Shown: positions 8,355 to 15,760 of the stretch, one piece after another
Layout: every line of letters begins with the position of its first letter
Numbering within the stretch: the stretch's first letter is position 1
NCBI GenBank assembly: GCA_031287815.1
Contig: JAITSM010000055.1
Location: 1-17,781, forward strand
Source: Prevotellaceae bacterium
Lineage (GTDB): Bacteria > Bacteroidota > Bacteroidia > Bacteroidales > UBA932
Direction: 5' to 3'
DNA: 17,781 bases
Program-made: the position numbers and the translations under genes
Notes under the pieces: model-generated
What the model was told of the DNA's origin: nothing
Databases searched by the model: none
The model's input: only the letters and a program-made list of their open reading frames with translations

Positions 8355-8987
8355 ATGTCTGTAAAAATTCGTTTGTCCCGCCACGGGAAAAAAAACTTTG
8401 CCTATTTTCACATCATCATTGCCGATTCCCGCGCCCCCCGCGACGGCCGCTTTATTGAACGTATCGGTTCGTATAACCCGAATACCAATCCGGCCGCTAT
8501 CGAGTTGGATGCCGAGAAAGCCTTGTCGTGGCTGAATAAGGGAGCGCAACCGACGGATACTTGCCGCCGGATTTTGTCGTACAAAGGCGTGCTGCTTAAA
8601 AAGCATTTGCTGGAAGGCGTTAAAAAAGGCGCCTTGACCGAAGAAACCGCCGGGCAAAAATGGGAAGCATGGATGCAGGAAAAAGAAAATAAAGTGCAAA
8701 CCAAAAAATCGGAACTGGCACAAGCCGGCCGCAGCGCTGTCAAGGAACGCCAGGAAGCCGAAACCAAATCCAAAGAAGCCAAAGCGGCCATAGTGGCGCA
8801 AAAGAAAAGCGAGCAAGCCCTGAAAGAAGCGGAAACCGCCGCTGCTGCCGTTGCCGAAGAAGAAGCAAAGGAAGCGGCCGCCGAAACAGCCACGCCTGCC
8901 GTAGAACCGGCGGAACCGGCTGTAGAGCCAGCAGCGCCTGACGTAGAACCGGCAGCGCCTGCCGCAGAACCCCCCGCAGCATCTTAA
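8355..8987 (+). CDS. rpsP: 30S ribosomal protein S16 with long C-terminal extension
   Basis: S16 is a primary assembly protein of the 30S ribosomal subunit. Residues 1-85 form the core: VKIRLSRHGKKNFAYFHIIIADSR at the N-terminus, then GRFIERIGSYNP (31-42) and LDAEKALSWLNKGAQPTDT (51-69). The protein is 210 residues, more than twice the usual length of about 80-90 in most bacteria. Extensions are common in Bacteroidota S16. Here the added part consists of a charged, coiled-coil-like helix (about 105-175, rich in Lys, Glu, Ala) and a low-complexity tail of heptads of the type VEPAAPx (183-205). The gene has its own strong promoter and is followed 3 bases later by rimM, the usual S16-RimM pairing. 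Confidence 0.97.
   Translation: MSVKIRLSRHGKKNFAYFHIIIADSRAPRDGRFIERIGSYNPNTNPAAIELDAEKALSWLNKGAQPTDTCRRILSYKGVLLKKHLLEGVKKGALTEETAGQKWEAWMQEKENKVQTKKSELAQAGRSAVKERQEAETKSKEAKAAIVAQKKSEQALKEAETAAAAVAEEEAKEAAAETATPAVEPAEPAVEPAAPDVEPAAPAAEPPAAS
8901..8963 (+). repeat. Three 21-bp tandem units in the rpsP tail
   Basis: Three in-frame 21-bp units encode VEPAEPA, VEPAAPD and VEPAAPA, followed by a partial fourth unit (AEP). The units differ at several bases, so they are not fresh duplications. Change in copy number would alter the length of the S16 tail without shifting the frame. Confidence 0.75.
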
Positions 8988-8990
8988 CGC

Positions 8991-9479
8991 ATGTACCGTT
9001 TCGGCCACGTACAAAAAACGTTTGGAGCGCATGGGGAACTCCTTGTGCGGTTGCAGGCGGAAACGGAAACAATCACCATAAAAGAACCGGTGTTCGTTAT
9101 AATAGACGGATTACCGGTTCCTTTTTATTTCAAATCGTTTGAACTGCGCGGCAGCCATCGCGCCCAAGCGGTCTTTGAGGATCTGGAATCGCAAAAACTG
9201 GCGGAAGAACTGGTCGGAAAAACATTGTGGCTGCCCGGTTCGGAAAAGGCCGCAACTGTCCGGCAGCCCGATTTGACCGGTTATGCCGTACACGACCGGC
9301 AACATGGCGCTTTGGGCGTGGTAAGCGGTTTTCTGGACATTCCCGGTAATCCCTGCTTGCAAATAGCGTATGAAAACAGGGAACTGATTGTCCCATTCCA
9401 CGAGACTGTTGTGGTGGAGGTAAACGTTAAAAAGCGGCTGCTGGAAACGTTGTTGCCGGAAGGATTGCTGGAATTGTAA
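8991..9479 (+). CDS. rimM: Ribosome maturation factor RimM
   Basis: RimM binds the 30S head (through S19) and assists late maturation of 16S rRNA. This copy has 162 residues. The N-terminal barrel begins with YRFGHVQKTFGAHGELLVRL (2-21), matching the family's G-x-I-x-K-x-x-G-x-x-G-E pattern. The C-terminal PRC barrel starts near 93 (PDLTGYAVHDRQHGALGVVS) and shows the typical LIVPF (about 128-132) and a final LPEGLLEL. It begins 3 bases after the rpsP stop and should share its transcript. Its stop lies 3 bases from the stop of the convergent lamin-tail gene, and I see no hairpin terminator between the two. Confidence 0.95.
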   Translation: MYRFGHVQKTFGAHGELLVRLQAETETITIKEPVFVIIDGLPVPFYFKSFELRGSHRAQAVFEDLESQKLAEELVGKTLWLPGSEKAATVRQPDLTGYAVHDRQHGALGVVSGFLDIPGNPCLQIAYENRELIVPFHETVVVEVNVKKRLLETLLPEGLLEL

Positions 9480-9482
9480 GTT

Positions 9483-11552
9483 TTATCTCCCGGCTAATGC
9501 ACACAGTTTTTTCAGGCGTGTTACGCTTCCGTTCAAGTCGAAATATTCAATAAAAATAATGTACATCCCTACGCCGGCCTTGCGGTTGTCGTGGCGTGCG
9601 CCGTCCCATGCAAAGCGTCCCGAAACGCCGAGCAGTGCATTTTTTTCTACTTCTTTTACCAGTCGCCCCTGTGTGTCGTAAATAGTGATATTGGCTACAT
9701 ATCCCGCCGCGCCTACGTTGTAATCAATATACAGCACATCGTTGTAGCCGTCGCCGTCGGGCGAGAACACTTCGTACGGCAGGTTAAAACCGCCGGAGGC
9801 ATGCTCTTCCTTTGTATCGTATTGCGAATTGCGGTACGTAGGCGTGGCAAAACCAATATCCTGCGCCGCCGATTGCCAGTTGGCGCGTTCATCGCTTGGG
9901 CGGCCGGGATTGACACGCTCCAATGAAACGCCTTCCGGGTTATTGATAAATCCGCTGTGCATGTCTTCGGAGTACAAAAACTCATCGACGATTTCATCGT
10001 TTTCATCAAGCAGTACCACGCAGCCGTTTTCGTTGGGATACGACGGAAGGCTTTTCATGATAATTACTTTTTCAGGAAAAGGTACGGAATAGAATTGCCG
10101 CACGGCATCCAAACTGGTAGTGAAAACGGCATATTCGTTAGGAGGCAAGTAATATTGCTGCGAAACGGTTTGGATAGCCGCCACCTTGTTATCCTTATTG
10201 CGGTTGGCGAGTTTTACTTGCCGCAAGTCGAAAATCTTGTCGGAACGGTTGTAGATTTCGACAAAATCCACGCCGTTGACGGGCGGATTAAATAACACTT
10301 CGTTGACGACAATGTCATTGTTCCCGGGCAAAAATAAATTGCCGAAGCTATATAGCCGCTCTTCCGGAACATTTCCTGCCAAATCGCAGAAAGGCGCGGA
10401 AAGGGTGAGTTCGTAAACAACACCCTGCACAAAAGAAGAGGCAAACCGCAGCGTAATCTGTTGCGGGTTGTCCGTACTTACCAACACTTGTTGCGGCCGC
10501 CCGATGTTATTATTTAAAGTATAGCAAAGCGGGTTGACGGCCTTTGTCGTATCAAACAGTTCGCTGAACGTGAGGGAAAGCGTTTGGTTATCCAGCATTT
10601 TTAAGTCGGTTACAAACGGCGCGTCCGTATCGGGATGGACGGCATGTACCGAATTTTCCGCGCCCGGCGTGCCGCCCCGCGCATCCGTGCTGGCCGCCCA
10701 GTTATCCGCGCTTTCCGAAAGATTGTTGGCGTCAATTTTTTCCAGGCTCCAGCCGCCGGCGCGTTTGATTTCGTCTTCAAACCATTGGTCGGAATAGGTT
10801 ACGCGCGACAGCAATTGCCCTTCGTTGTTTTTCAACTGCAACGTTTTTCCCGATTTGGTGAGGCTGGTAATATAAGTTATGTTGGTCGTATTCCCGAAAA
10901 CGCGCATATCTTCTACCGCCGACGAGGTGCACAAAATCAAATAACCCTTTGCCGGAATGGTTGCCGTGCCGATATTTCCAACAGTAGTATTGTATTCTAT
11001 TTTCCACCCATTGAGGGGTACGGGAAGTTCCAGCCGGTTGTACAATTCAATATAGCGGGTTTCCGGCAAGCCCACAGAAGGCGTTGGCATAGCCATGATT
11101 TCGTTAATTACCACGTCGCCGTAAAGCAAGTAAAAAATGTAGAGGTCCGTTTCATCGGTTATTTCATTATTATTTTCATCCCGCAATTTTTCCACGCGCA
11201 GGGTGGCGGGGCCGCGCGGCAGCGGATTTTCAAACGTCAGTAAAATTTCTTTATCGTTTACAGCTACTGCCTGCACAGGCGTGAAGGTAGCGGAATGGCC
11301 GGTGAATTTATAATTTGTTACTTCACCCACTGTGGTCCTATCCAAATTTTGCGTGAAAGAAACGCGGATTTTATGCTGCCCCTGTGGCGTCGCCGCACTG
11401 ATTTTAGTGGGCAAAACGACCCGTTCGAATGATACGGAAATGTCATCCATCCACAACACGGTGTCGGCGGCAGCGCTGTAGTGATAGGATATGCCGAAAT
11501 AATTTGCATCGCTGTAGTTATCGTGTTTTACCGGTTGCGCCACCGGCGGCAA
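9483..11552 (-). CDS. C-terminal fragment: two lamin-tail domains, Ig-like domains and a FlgD-like C-terminus
   Basis: The downstream piece of the interrupted gene, 689 residues if a TTG at 11552 were used, but I doubt it is a real start: it has no signal peptide and no promoter. In fragment numbering: Ig-like about 47-142; lamin-tail domain 1 about 145-300 (GDVVINEIMA, ETRYIELYNR, closing in ARGGTPGAEN); Ig-like 309-405; lamin-tail domain 2 about 412-575 (NDIVVNEVLFNP, VDFVEIYNRS, EGVSLERVNPG); C-terminal domain 593-689 (YEVFSPDGDGYNDVLYIDY, NITIYDTQGRLV, GVGMYIIFIEYF). The C-terminal domain resembles FlgD-like and CTD-type domains used for surface anchoring in Bacteroidota. Confidence 0.6.
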   Translation of the reverse strand: MPPVAQPVKHDNYSDANYFGISYHYSAAADTVLWMDDISVSFERVVLPTKISAATPQGQHKIRVSFTQNLDRTTVGEVTNYKFTGHSATFTPVQAVAVNDKEILLTFENPLPRGPATLRVEKLRDENNNEITDETDLYIFYLLYGDVVINEIMAMPTPSVGLPETRYIELYNRLELPVPLNGWKIEYNTTVGNIGTATIPAKGYLILCTSSAVEDMRVFGNTTNITYITSLTKSGKTLQLKNNEGQLLSRVTYSDQWFEDEIKRAGGWSLEKIDANNLSESADNWAASTDARGGTPGAENSVHAVHPDTDAPFVTDLKMLDNQTLSLTFSELFDTTKAVNPLCYTLNNNIGRPQQVLVSTDNPQQITLRFASSFVQGVVYELTLSAPFCDLAGNVPEERLYSFGNLFLPGNNDIVVNEVLFNPPVNGVDFVEIYNRSDKIFDLRQVKLANRNKDNKVAAIQTVSQQYYLPPNEYAVFTTSLDAVRQFYSVPFPEKVIIMKSLPSYPNENGCVVLLDENDEIVDEFLYSEDMHSGFINNPEGVSLERVNPGRPSDERANWQSAAQDIGFATPTYRNSQYDTKEEHASGGFNLPYEVFSPDGDGYNDVLYIDYNVGAAGYVANITIYDTQGRLVKEVEKNALLGVSGRFAWDGARHDNRKAGVGMYIIFIEYFDLNGSVTRLKKLCALAGR

Positions 11553-11588
11553 GTTGGCAAAACTGCCGGCCGCCGCCGCTTTTATCGA

Positions 11589-12110
11589 TCATTCGCCATC
11601 GCCTGTCCTGACCACTTCTACGGCGCCGGTACCGGCGGTGGTAATATCCTTTTCCCAATTGACCGTTGTTTTCCGGATAATGGTAAAACGGTTGTTTTGC
11701 ACGGCATACAAAGTTAACGTATCGCTACTTGTGGGTGTGGCCATGTTCACGCCAAGTGCATAGCCTTCATACACGCCGTCCGATTTCCATTCGCTGCCGG
11801 CATTGTTTGAAAACAAAAATACCGCCCATTTATTTAAGGGGATCGGATTATTGCCATGCCGCAACAGAAAGCGCCACGTGGTATTTCCCTTATTCACCGG
11901 AAGCGCGCCAAGTGGACGGTACACGACCGGATTATTAAACAGGTACTTTAGGGAATAATTTCCCGATAGCGCGCTCACGGTTGAGGCGTCCCAATGGCCT
12001 GCCGGTACTTGCGTCCAGCCGTTTAAATTTCCGGGTTCAAAATCGGCGGAAAACTGCGCGTAGGCGCAGCAGGAAAGGCTACAAAAAATAGCTATGAAAA
12101 AATTTTTCAT
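11589..12110 (-). CDS. N-terminal fragment of the lamin-tail protein
   Basis: The upstream piece, 173 residues, with a signal peptide (MKNFFIAIFCSLSCCAYAQ) and a beta-rich domain (FSADFEPGNLNGWTQ, GSEWKSDGVYEGYALGVN) that ends abruptly at the TGA. I take the ATG at 12110 as the start: a longer reading to 12167 would cross the promoter. As it stands the fragment would be exported but would lack every lamin-tail and C-terminal domain. Confidence 0.6.
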   Translation of the reverse strand: MKNFFIAIFCSLSCCAYAQFSADFEPGNLNGWTQVPAGHWDASTVSALSGNYSLKYLFNNPVVYRPLGALPVNKGNTTWRFLLRHGNNPIPLNKWAVFLFSNNAGSEWKSDGVYEGYALGVNMATPTSSDTLTLYAVQNNRFTIIRKTTVNWEKDITTAGTGAVEVVRTGDGE

Positions 12111-12137
12111 CTCCAGATAAATAGGTGTTTTAAACTG

Positions 12138-12168
12138 CAAATATATTGCATTCCACCCAAGAAACAAA
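12138..12168 (-). promoter_or_regulatory. Promoter of the lamin-tail gene
   Basis: On the minus strand TTTG (12168-12165), 19 bases, then TATATTTG (12145-12138): an exact TTTG / TAnnTTTG match. It implies a leader of about 20 bases before the ATG at 12110 and supports that start. Confidence 0.7.
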
Positions 12169-12195
12169 ATATTTTTTTAACGGAGTCGTGAGTTG

Positions 12196-12247
12196 GCGGG
12201 CGCCTTTTTAGTTTAAAGTTTAAACTTTAAACTAAAAAGGCGCCCGC
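12196..12247. repeat. Perfect 52-bp palindrome
   Basis: The 52 bases equal their own reverse complement. From the outside in, each arm reads GCGGGCGCC, TTTTT, AGTTTAAAG, meeting at a central TTTAAA. It lies between the stop of the gene at 12303 and the lamin-tail promoter. It could extrude as a cruciform or fold in RNA and stop transcription arriving from the glyQS side, but no T-tract follows it directly. A 33-base part (12212-12244) recurs exactly at 12867-12899. Confidence 0.9.
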
Positions 12248-12302
12248 ATTCATCCCCTTCATCGCCCGAAGGGCATTTATCCCCCTTCACCTACCTCCTA
12301 AT

Positions 12303-12860
12303 TCATCCCTCTTTTCCGCCCGCGCCGACAAAGTGGGATTTTTTGTCTTTGAACAGGATGTTAAAGGTGGTCAGGCTGCCGTAGATGCGGGAGATGTATT
12401 GCTGTAAGCCGACTTTGTCTTCATCCGAGAGTTTTTTGTGGCTGTTGATGTTTTGTTCCAGCACCCGCAGGCGGTCGCGCAGCATCACAATCTTGTGAAA
12501 GAAAACCTCGACAGGAATTTCTTTGGGGAGGGAGTCGTTGCCGGGTTTTAAAATCAAGGTACCGCCTTGCCAGCGGTCGCCCAGTTCTACTTCTTCTTCC
12601 AGGCCGTTGTAGCGGTCTAAAATCAGCATCAGGGCGTTTTCGACTTCTTCCAGCGTCAGCTTCGGCGTGGCGTCTGGCGCGGCGTCCGCTTCTTCGGCCA
12701 CTTCCATTTCGTTCATGGCGGTTGATTTCAGCAGGGTCATTTTTCCGCCGCGTTCAAAGATGAGGTCGTAATGCGTCAGGGATGCGGTTAAAATATAGCC
12801 TGTCCCATAGCGGTCATGCTGTACTTTTGTCCCAATGGTTAATTCTTTTTGTTCGTCCAT
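12303..12860 (-). CDS. Conserved hypothetical protein downstream of glyQS
   Basis: A 185-residue soluble protein without signal peptide or membrane segment. Residues 7-48 (IGTKVQHDRYGTGYILT, then YDLIFERGGKMTLLKS) look like a small SH3/Tudor-like barrel of the kind found at the end of UvrD-type helicases and in CarD-like proteins, which suggests contact with nucleic acid or polymerase, but this is weak. An acidic linker follows (52-65), then a helical domain (67-175) ending in QQYISRIYGSLTTFNILFKDKK. I do not recognise a named function. It lies after glyQS on the same strand with a 40-base gap and no promoter of its own, so co-transcription is likely. Copies of one repeat flank it on both sides. 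Confidence 0.75.
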   Translation of the reverse strand: MDEQKELTIGTKVQHDRYGTGYILTASLTHYDLIFERGGKMTLLKSTAMNEMEVAEEADAAPDATPKLTLEEVENALMLILDRYNGLEEEVELGDRWQGGTLILKPGNDSLPKEIPVEVFFHKIVMLRDRLRVLEQNINSHKKLSDEDKVGLQQYISRIYGSLTTFNILFKDKKSHFVGAGGKEG

Positions 12861-12866
12861 GTGTTT

Positions 12867-12942
12867 TTTAAAGTTTAAACTTTAAACTAAAAAGGCGCCT
12901 TCACCCTTCACCCATCACCTTTAAACTTTGAACTAAAAGGGC
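12867..12942. repeat. Composite intergenic repeat overlapping the end of glyQS
   Basis: Three blocks. Bases 12867-12899 repeat exactly the 33 bases at 12212-12244 of the palindrome. Bases 12898-12919 are TTCACCC-type direct repeats (GGGTGAA on the minus strand). Bases 12919-12942 are a diverged copy of the first block (a G for an A, one A fewer). The element carries the glyQS stop codon and the final codons of that gene. Confidence 0.8.
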
Positions 12943-14430
12943 ATGTATTCCGGCTACAGGCAGGCGGTCTTGCTGCATGGTGTCGCGGTAGCGGAGGGTA
13001 ACCTGGTTGTCTTCCAAAGTTTGGTGGTCAATGGTAATGCAGAAGGGCGTGCCGATGGCATCCTGCCGGCGGTAGCGCTTGCCGATGCTGTCTTTTTCGT
13101 CGTACTGGCAATGGAAGTCGAAGCGCAGGGTTTGCAAAATTTCGCGTGCTTTTTCGGGCAATCCGTCTTTCTTCACCAGCGGCAATACGGCCGCTTTCAC
13201 CGGCGCCAGCACCGGCGGAATGCGCAGCACCGCCCGTTCTTCGCCGTTTTCCAGTTGTTCTTCGCTGTAGGCTGCCGAGAGTATGGCCAGGAATGTGCGG
13301 TCTAACCCGATGGAGGTTTCTATGACGTAGGGTACGTAGTTTTCGTTGGTTTCGGGGTCGAAGTATTGTTGTTTCCGTCCCGAAAATTCCTGGTGGCGCC
13401 TCAAATCGAAGTCGGTGCGCGAGTGAATGCCTTCGAGTTCCTTGAATCCGAAAGGGAAATCGAATTCGATGTCGGCGGCGGCATTGGCGTAGTGCGCCAG
13501 TTTTTCGTGGTTATGGAAACGGTATTTTTCTTTTCCCAGCCCGAGCGACTGGTGCCAGCGCAGCCGTTCGTTTTTCCAGTATTCGTACCATTTCATTTCT
13601 TCGCCCGGGCGTACAAAGAACTGCATTTCCATTTGTTCAAATTCCCGCATGCGGAAAATGAATTGCCGCGCTACGATTTCGTTGCGGAAGGCTTTCCCTA
13701 TTTGCGCAATGCCGAACGGGATTTTCATGCGGCCGGTTTTTTGTACGTTCAGGAAATTTACAAAGATGCCTTGCGCCGTTTCGGGGCGCAGGTAAATTAC
13801 GTTGGCTTCGTCGCTCACGCTGCCCAGCTGGGTGCTGAACATGAGGTTGAACTGGCGCACGTCCGTCCAGTTGCGGCTGCCCGATATGGGGCAGGCGATT
13901 TCGCAGTCAAGAATCAATTGTTTCAGGGCGCCGAGGTCGTTTGCGTTAAGCGCGGCGTTCATCCTGGCGGTTATTTCTGCGGATTTGGCGGCATTGCGGA
14001 GTACGTTGGGGTTGGTGGCGCGGAATTGCGCTTCGTCGAAGGCTTCGCCGAATTTCTTGCGTCCTTTTTCTACTTCTTTCGTGATTTTCTCTTCGATTTT
14101 GGCGATGTGTTCTTCAAGCAGCACGTCGGCGCGGTAGCGCTTTTTGCTGTCCCGGTTATCAATCAGCGGGTCGTTGAATGCGCCCACATGCCCCGACGCT
14201 TCCCAGATGCGCGGGTGCATGAAGATGGCGCTGTCGATGCCGACGATGTTGTCGTGCAGGCGCACCATCGCGTTCCACCAGTAGCTTTTGATATTGTTTT
14301 TCAACTCCACGCCCATTTGGCCGTAGTCGTATACGGCGCTCAGCCCGTCGTAAATTTCGCTCGACGGGAAAATAAATCCATATTCTTTGGCGTGGGCAAC
14401 CAGGTTTTTGAATAGTTCTTCGGAGACCAT
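12901..14430 (-). CDS. glyQS: Glycyl-tRNA synthetase, single-chain (alpha2) class II type
   Basis: Charges tRNA-Gly with glycine in the cytoplasm. The 509-residue length fits the dimeric, archaeal/eukaryote-like form used in Bacteroidota. The N-terminus has the family's FPSSEIYDG and GVELKNNIKSYWW (21-52) and DSAIFMHPRIWEASGHV (66-82). The catalytic core has RPETAQGIF (215-223), the motif-2 region GKAFRNEI (245-252) with FRMREFEQMEM, and motif 3 GLDRTFLAIL (375-384). The anticodon-binding domain begins near 405 (PPVLAPVKAAVLPL) and includes DSIGKRYRRQDAIGTPFCITID. The last 12 residues (498-509, LLVQSLKVMGEG) are encoded by the intergenic repeat that follows. The gene starts 9 bases after the stop of the thioredoxin-like gene and may share its transcript. 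Confidence 0.97.
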   Translation of the reverse strand: MVSEELFKNLVAHAKEYGFIFPSSEIYDGLSAVYDYGQMGVELKNNIKSYWWNAMVRLHDNIVGIDSAIFMHPRIWEASGHVGAFNDPLIDNRDSKKRYRADVLLEEHIAKIEEKITKEVEKGRKKFGEAFDEAQFRATNPNVLRNAAKSAEITARMNAALNANDLGALKQLILDCEIACPISGSRNWTDVRQFNLMFSTQLGSVSDEANVIYLRPETAQGIFVNFLNVQKTGRMKIPFGIAQIGKAFRNEIVARQFIFRMREFEQMEMQFFVRPGEEMKWYEYWKNERLRWHQSLGLGKEKYRFHNHEKLAHYANAAADIEFDFPFGFKELEGIHSRTDFDLRRHQEFSGRKQQYFDPETNENYVPYVIETSIGLDRTFLAILSAAYSEEQLENGEERAVLRIPPVLAPVKAAVLPLVKKDGLPEKAREILQTLRFDFHCQYDEKDSIGKRYRRQDAIGTPFCITIDHQTLEDNQVTLRYRDTMQQDRLPVAGIHALLVQSLKVMGEG

Positions 14431-14439
14431 AGGGTGGGT

Positions 14440-15579
14440 TTAGTTCAGTTGTTCTTTAAGGAATTTTTCCAGGCTCTCTTCTTCTATTTTTATGCCCACA
14501 ATAACGCCTTCCGCATTTACAAACAAATTTTGCGGGATGGACAGTACGTTGAATTGGCGGGCGACCGCATTGTTCCATTTCTGCAAATCGGACACATGGT
14601 GCCAGGGTAATTTATCGCTGGCAATAGCTTTCAACCATTCTTCCTTTTCTTCGTCGCACGACACGCCGATAATTTCAAATCCTTTGGCGTGGTATTGGTT
14701 GTAAAGCTCGACCAGCGCCGGGTTAAACCTGCGGCAGGGGCCGCACCACGACGCCCAGAAATCAACCATCGTCAGTTTATTTTGCCGGTAAACGGTGGAA
14801 AAGGTCAGCGGCGTTCCGTCCGGCGTATTTTGCGTAAAGTCCGGCGCTATTTTTCCCAATTCAATCCCCTGTAGATTGTCTACGTATTCCGTTATCCAGG
14901 CGAGAAAATAATTCCCCTCCAGCTCCGGCTGCTTTTTCAAGGAATCTAATATAGCTGTCAACTCGGCAGGCGGATAGTTGGAAAGGGTATTGGCGATAAT
15001 CCATACGGTCAGGGGGGAGTAGGGATTTTTCCGGACATACGCCGCATACAGTTTTTGGGATTCCGCGCTGGCGGCCAGCAGTAGCTCCATCGTCTGGTCA
15101 TACAAAACCTGCCGTTCCGCTTTCAATTCGGCGGGCGCTTCAGGGTCTTCCAGCACATCGAAGAAATCCGGCGGATAGGACGGCATAGCCCCCATGATAA
15201 GCGAATCGCTCTGCTTCGACAGCCTTCTGGCGTCCAAAACAATTGGCGGCCCCGCAACCTTTGCACTGCGCATTGCGGTAATGTCGCCGTCGATAGTAAT
15301 TTTATCATTTACCAGGAAAAATTCCACCGCCCCGCCTTCTACGCCGTCCACATACAGGAGGACGTTTTGGGGCGTAGAAATTGTTCCTGTAAAGGTAAAT
15401 TTCCCGTTTTTCAATTCTGTGGTATCGGAAAATGGCTCAAGTTGCGCATCGGCTTGAAGGAGGACTTTCCCGTTGTCTACTCCCGCAATCGTCCCTTCGA
15501 CCACATACCCGGAGGGCGCAGAAGCACACCCGGCCGCCGCCATCGCCAATACACTGATTACTGCTGTTGTTGTTTTCAT
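14440..15579 (-). CDS. TlpA-like thioredoxin-fold lipoprotein with DUF4369-type N-terminus
   Basis: A 379-residue envelope thiol-disulfide oxidoreductase. The lipoprotein signal ends in MAAAGC, with Cys18 lipidated. Residues 24-110 (YVVEGTIAGVDNGKVLLQ, KNGKFTFTGTI) form the small beta domain, DUF4369-like, common in Bacteroidota TlpA proteins. A helical middle region runs to about 240. The thioredoxin domain (243-379) has APDFTQNTPDG, FWASWCGPC (274-282, active cysteines 279 and 282) and the cis-proline loop SIPQN (347-351). The family keeps partner proteins reduced outside the cytoplasm; its partner here is unknown. I take the ATG at 15579 and not the one at 15633, because the promoter at 15621-15651 lies between them and the longer form has no signal. 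Confidence 0.92.
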   Translation of the reverse strand: MKTTTAVISVLAMAAAGCASAPSGYVVEGTIAGVDNGKVLLQADAQLEPFSDTTELKNGKFTFTGTISTPQNVLLYVDGVEGGAVEFFLVNDKITIDGDITAMRSAKVAGPPIVLDARRLSKQSDSLIMGAMPSYPPDFFDVLEDPEAPAELKAERQVLYDQTMELLLAASAESQKLYAAYVRKNPYSPLTVWIIANTLSNYPPAELTAILDSLKKQPELEGNYFLAWITEYVDNLQGIELGKIAPDFTQNTPDGTPLTFSTVYRQNKLTMVDFWASWCGPCRRFNPALVELYNQYHAKGFEIIGVSCDEEKEEWLKAIASDKLPWHHVSDLQKWNNAVARQFNVLSIPQNLFVNAEGVIVGIKIEEESLEKFLKEQLN

Positions 15580-15620
15580 ATTACTGTTTTTTATAATTAA
15601 AATTTTTGTAATTCGTCGTG

Positions 15621-15651
15621 CAAAGATATGCAATTTTCAAGGATAAATCAA
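15621..15651 (-). promoter_or_regulatory. Promoter of the thioredoxin-like gene (and probably glyQS)
   Basis: On the minus strand TTG (15651-15649), 20 bases, then TATCTTTG (15628-15621), matching the Bacteroidota consensus with a shortened -33. No other box was seen between this gene and glyQS, which fits a tlpA-like/glyQS/12303 transcript. Confidence 0.65.
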
Positions 15652-15660
15652 GGTATGCCA

Positions 15661-15692
15661 GTGAGGGGTGAAGGGTGAAGGGTGAAGGGGGG
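15661..15692. repeat. GGGTGAA heptamer repeats
   Basis: Three exact tandem copies of GGGTGAA (15666-15672, 15673-15679, 15680-15686) plus a partial copy on the left and a G-run on the right. The same heptamer, on the other strand, forms the middle block of the repeat at 12898-12919. Confidence 0.85.
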
Positions 15693-15733
15693 CGGTGCAA
15701 TTTTAAAGCATGCCGTATTGACGTAAACATTTT

Positions 15734-15749
15734 GCAGGGAATGCCCTGC
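15734..15749 (-). terminator. Short hairpin after the acyltransferase gene
   Basis: GCAGGG and CCCTGC pair perfectly around a four-base loop, 11 bases past the acyltransferase stop. No clean U-tract follows on the minus strand, so termination is uncertain. Confidence 0.35.
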
Positions 15750-15760
15750 TTTAACTGCCC

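Larger units (their letters stand above)
9483..12110 (-). pseudogene. Lamin-tail-domain secreted protein interrupted by an in-frame TGA
   Basis: One reading frame of 876 codons runs from the ATG at 12110 to the TAA at 9483. It is broken only by a TGA at 11591-11589 (codon 174). Both halves are in the same frame, so this is a nonsense change and not a frameshift. Order of parts: signal peptide (1-18, ends CAYAQ), an N-terminal jelly-roll-like region to about 230, an SbsA-type Ig-like domain, a first lamin-tail domain, a second Ig-like domain, a second lamin-tail domain and a FlgD-like or sorting-type C-terminal domain. The stop falls in GDGE-stop-SIK, where related proteins often carry a tryptophan (G-x-W pattern, from memory), so TGG to TGA is the likely change. 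The promoter at 12138-12168 is intact. It could be a recent pseudogene, a sequence error or a read-through product. Confidence 0.8.

Noticed and set aside
8250..9032. Minus-strand frame opposite rpsP rich in Phe, Gly and Arg
   Set aside because: It is the complement of the Ala/Glu/Lys-rich S16 tail and has low complexity only for that reason.
11589..11591. TGA recoded as tryptophan or selenocysteine
   Set aside because: Several neighbouring genes end in TGA and use TGG for tryptophan, and no selenocysteine-type context or redox motif surrounds the codon.
13366..14415. Long plus-strand open frame opposite glyQS
   Set aside because: The 349-codon frame mirrors the codon pattern of glyQS, has no recognisable domain, and the minus strand encodes an unmistakable GlyRS.
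15580..15633. Longer N-terminus for the thioredoxin-like lipoprotein
   Set aside because: It would start inside or upstream of the promoter and place residues before the lipoprotein signal.
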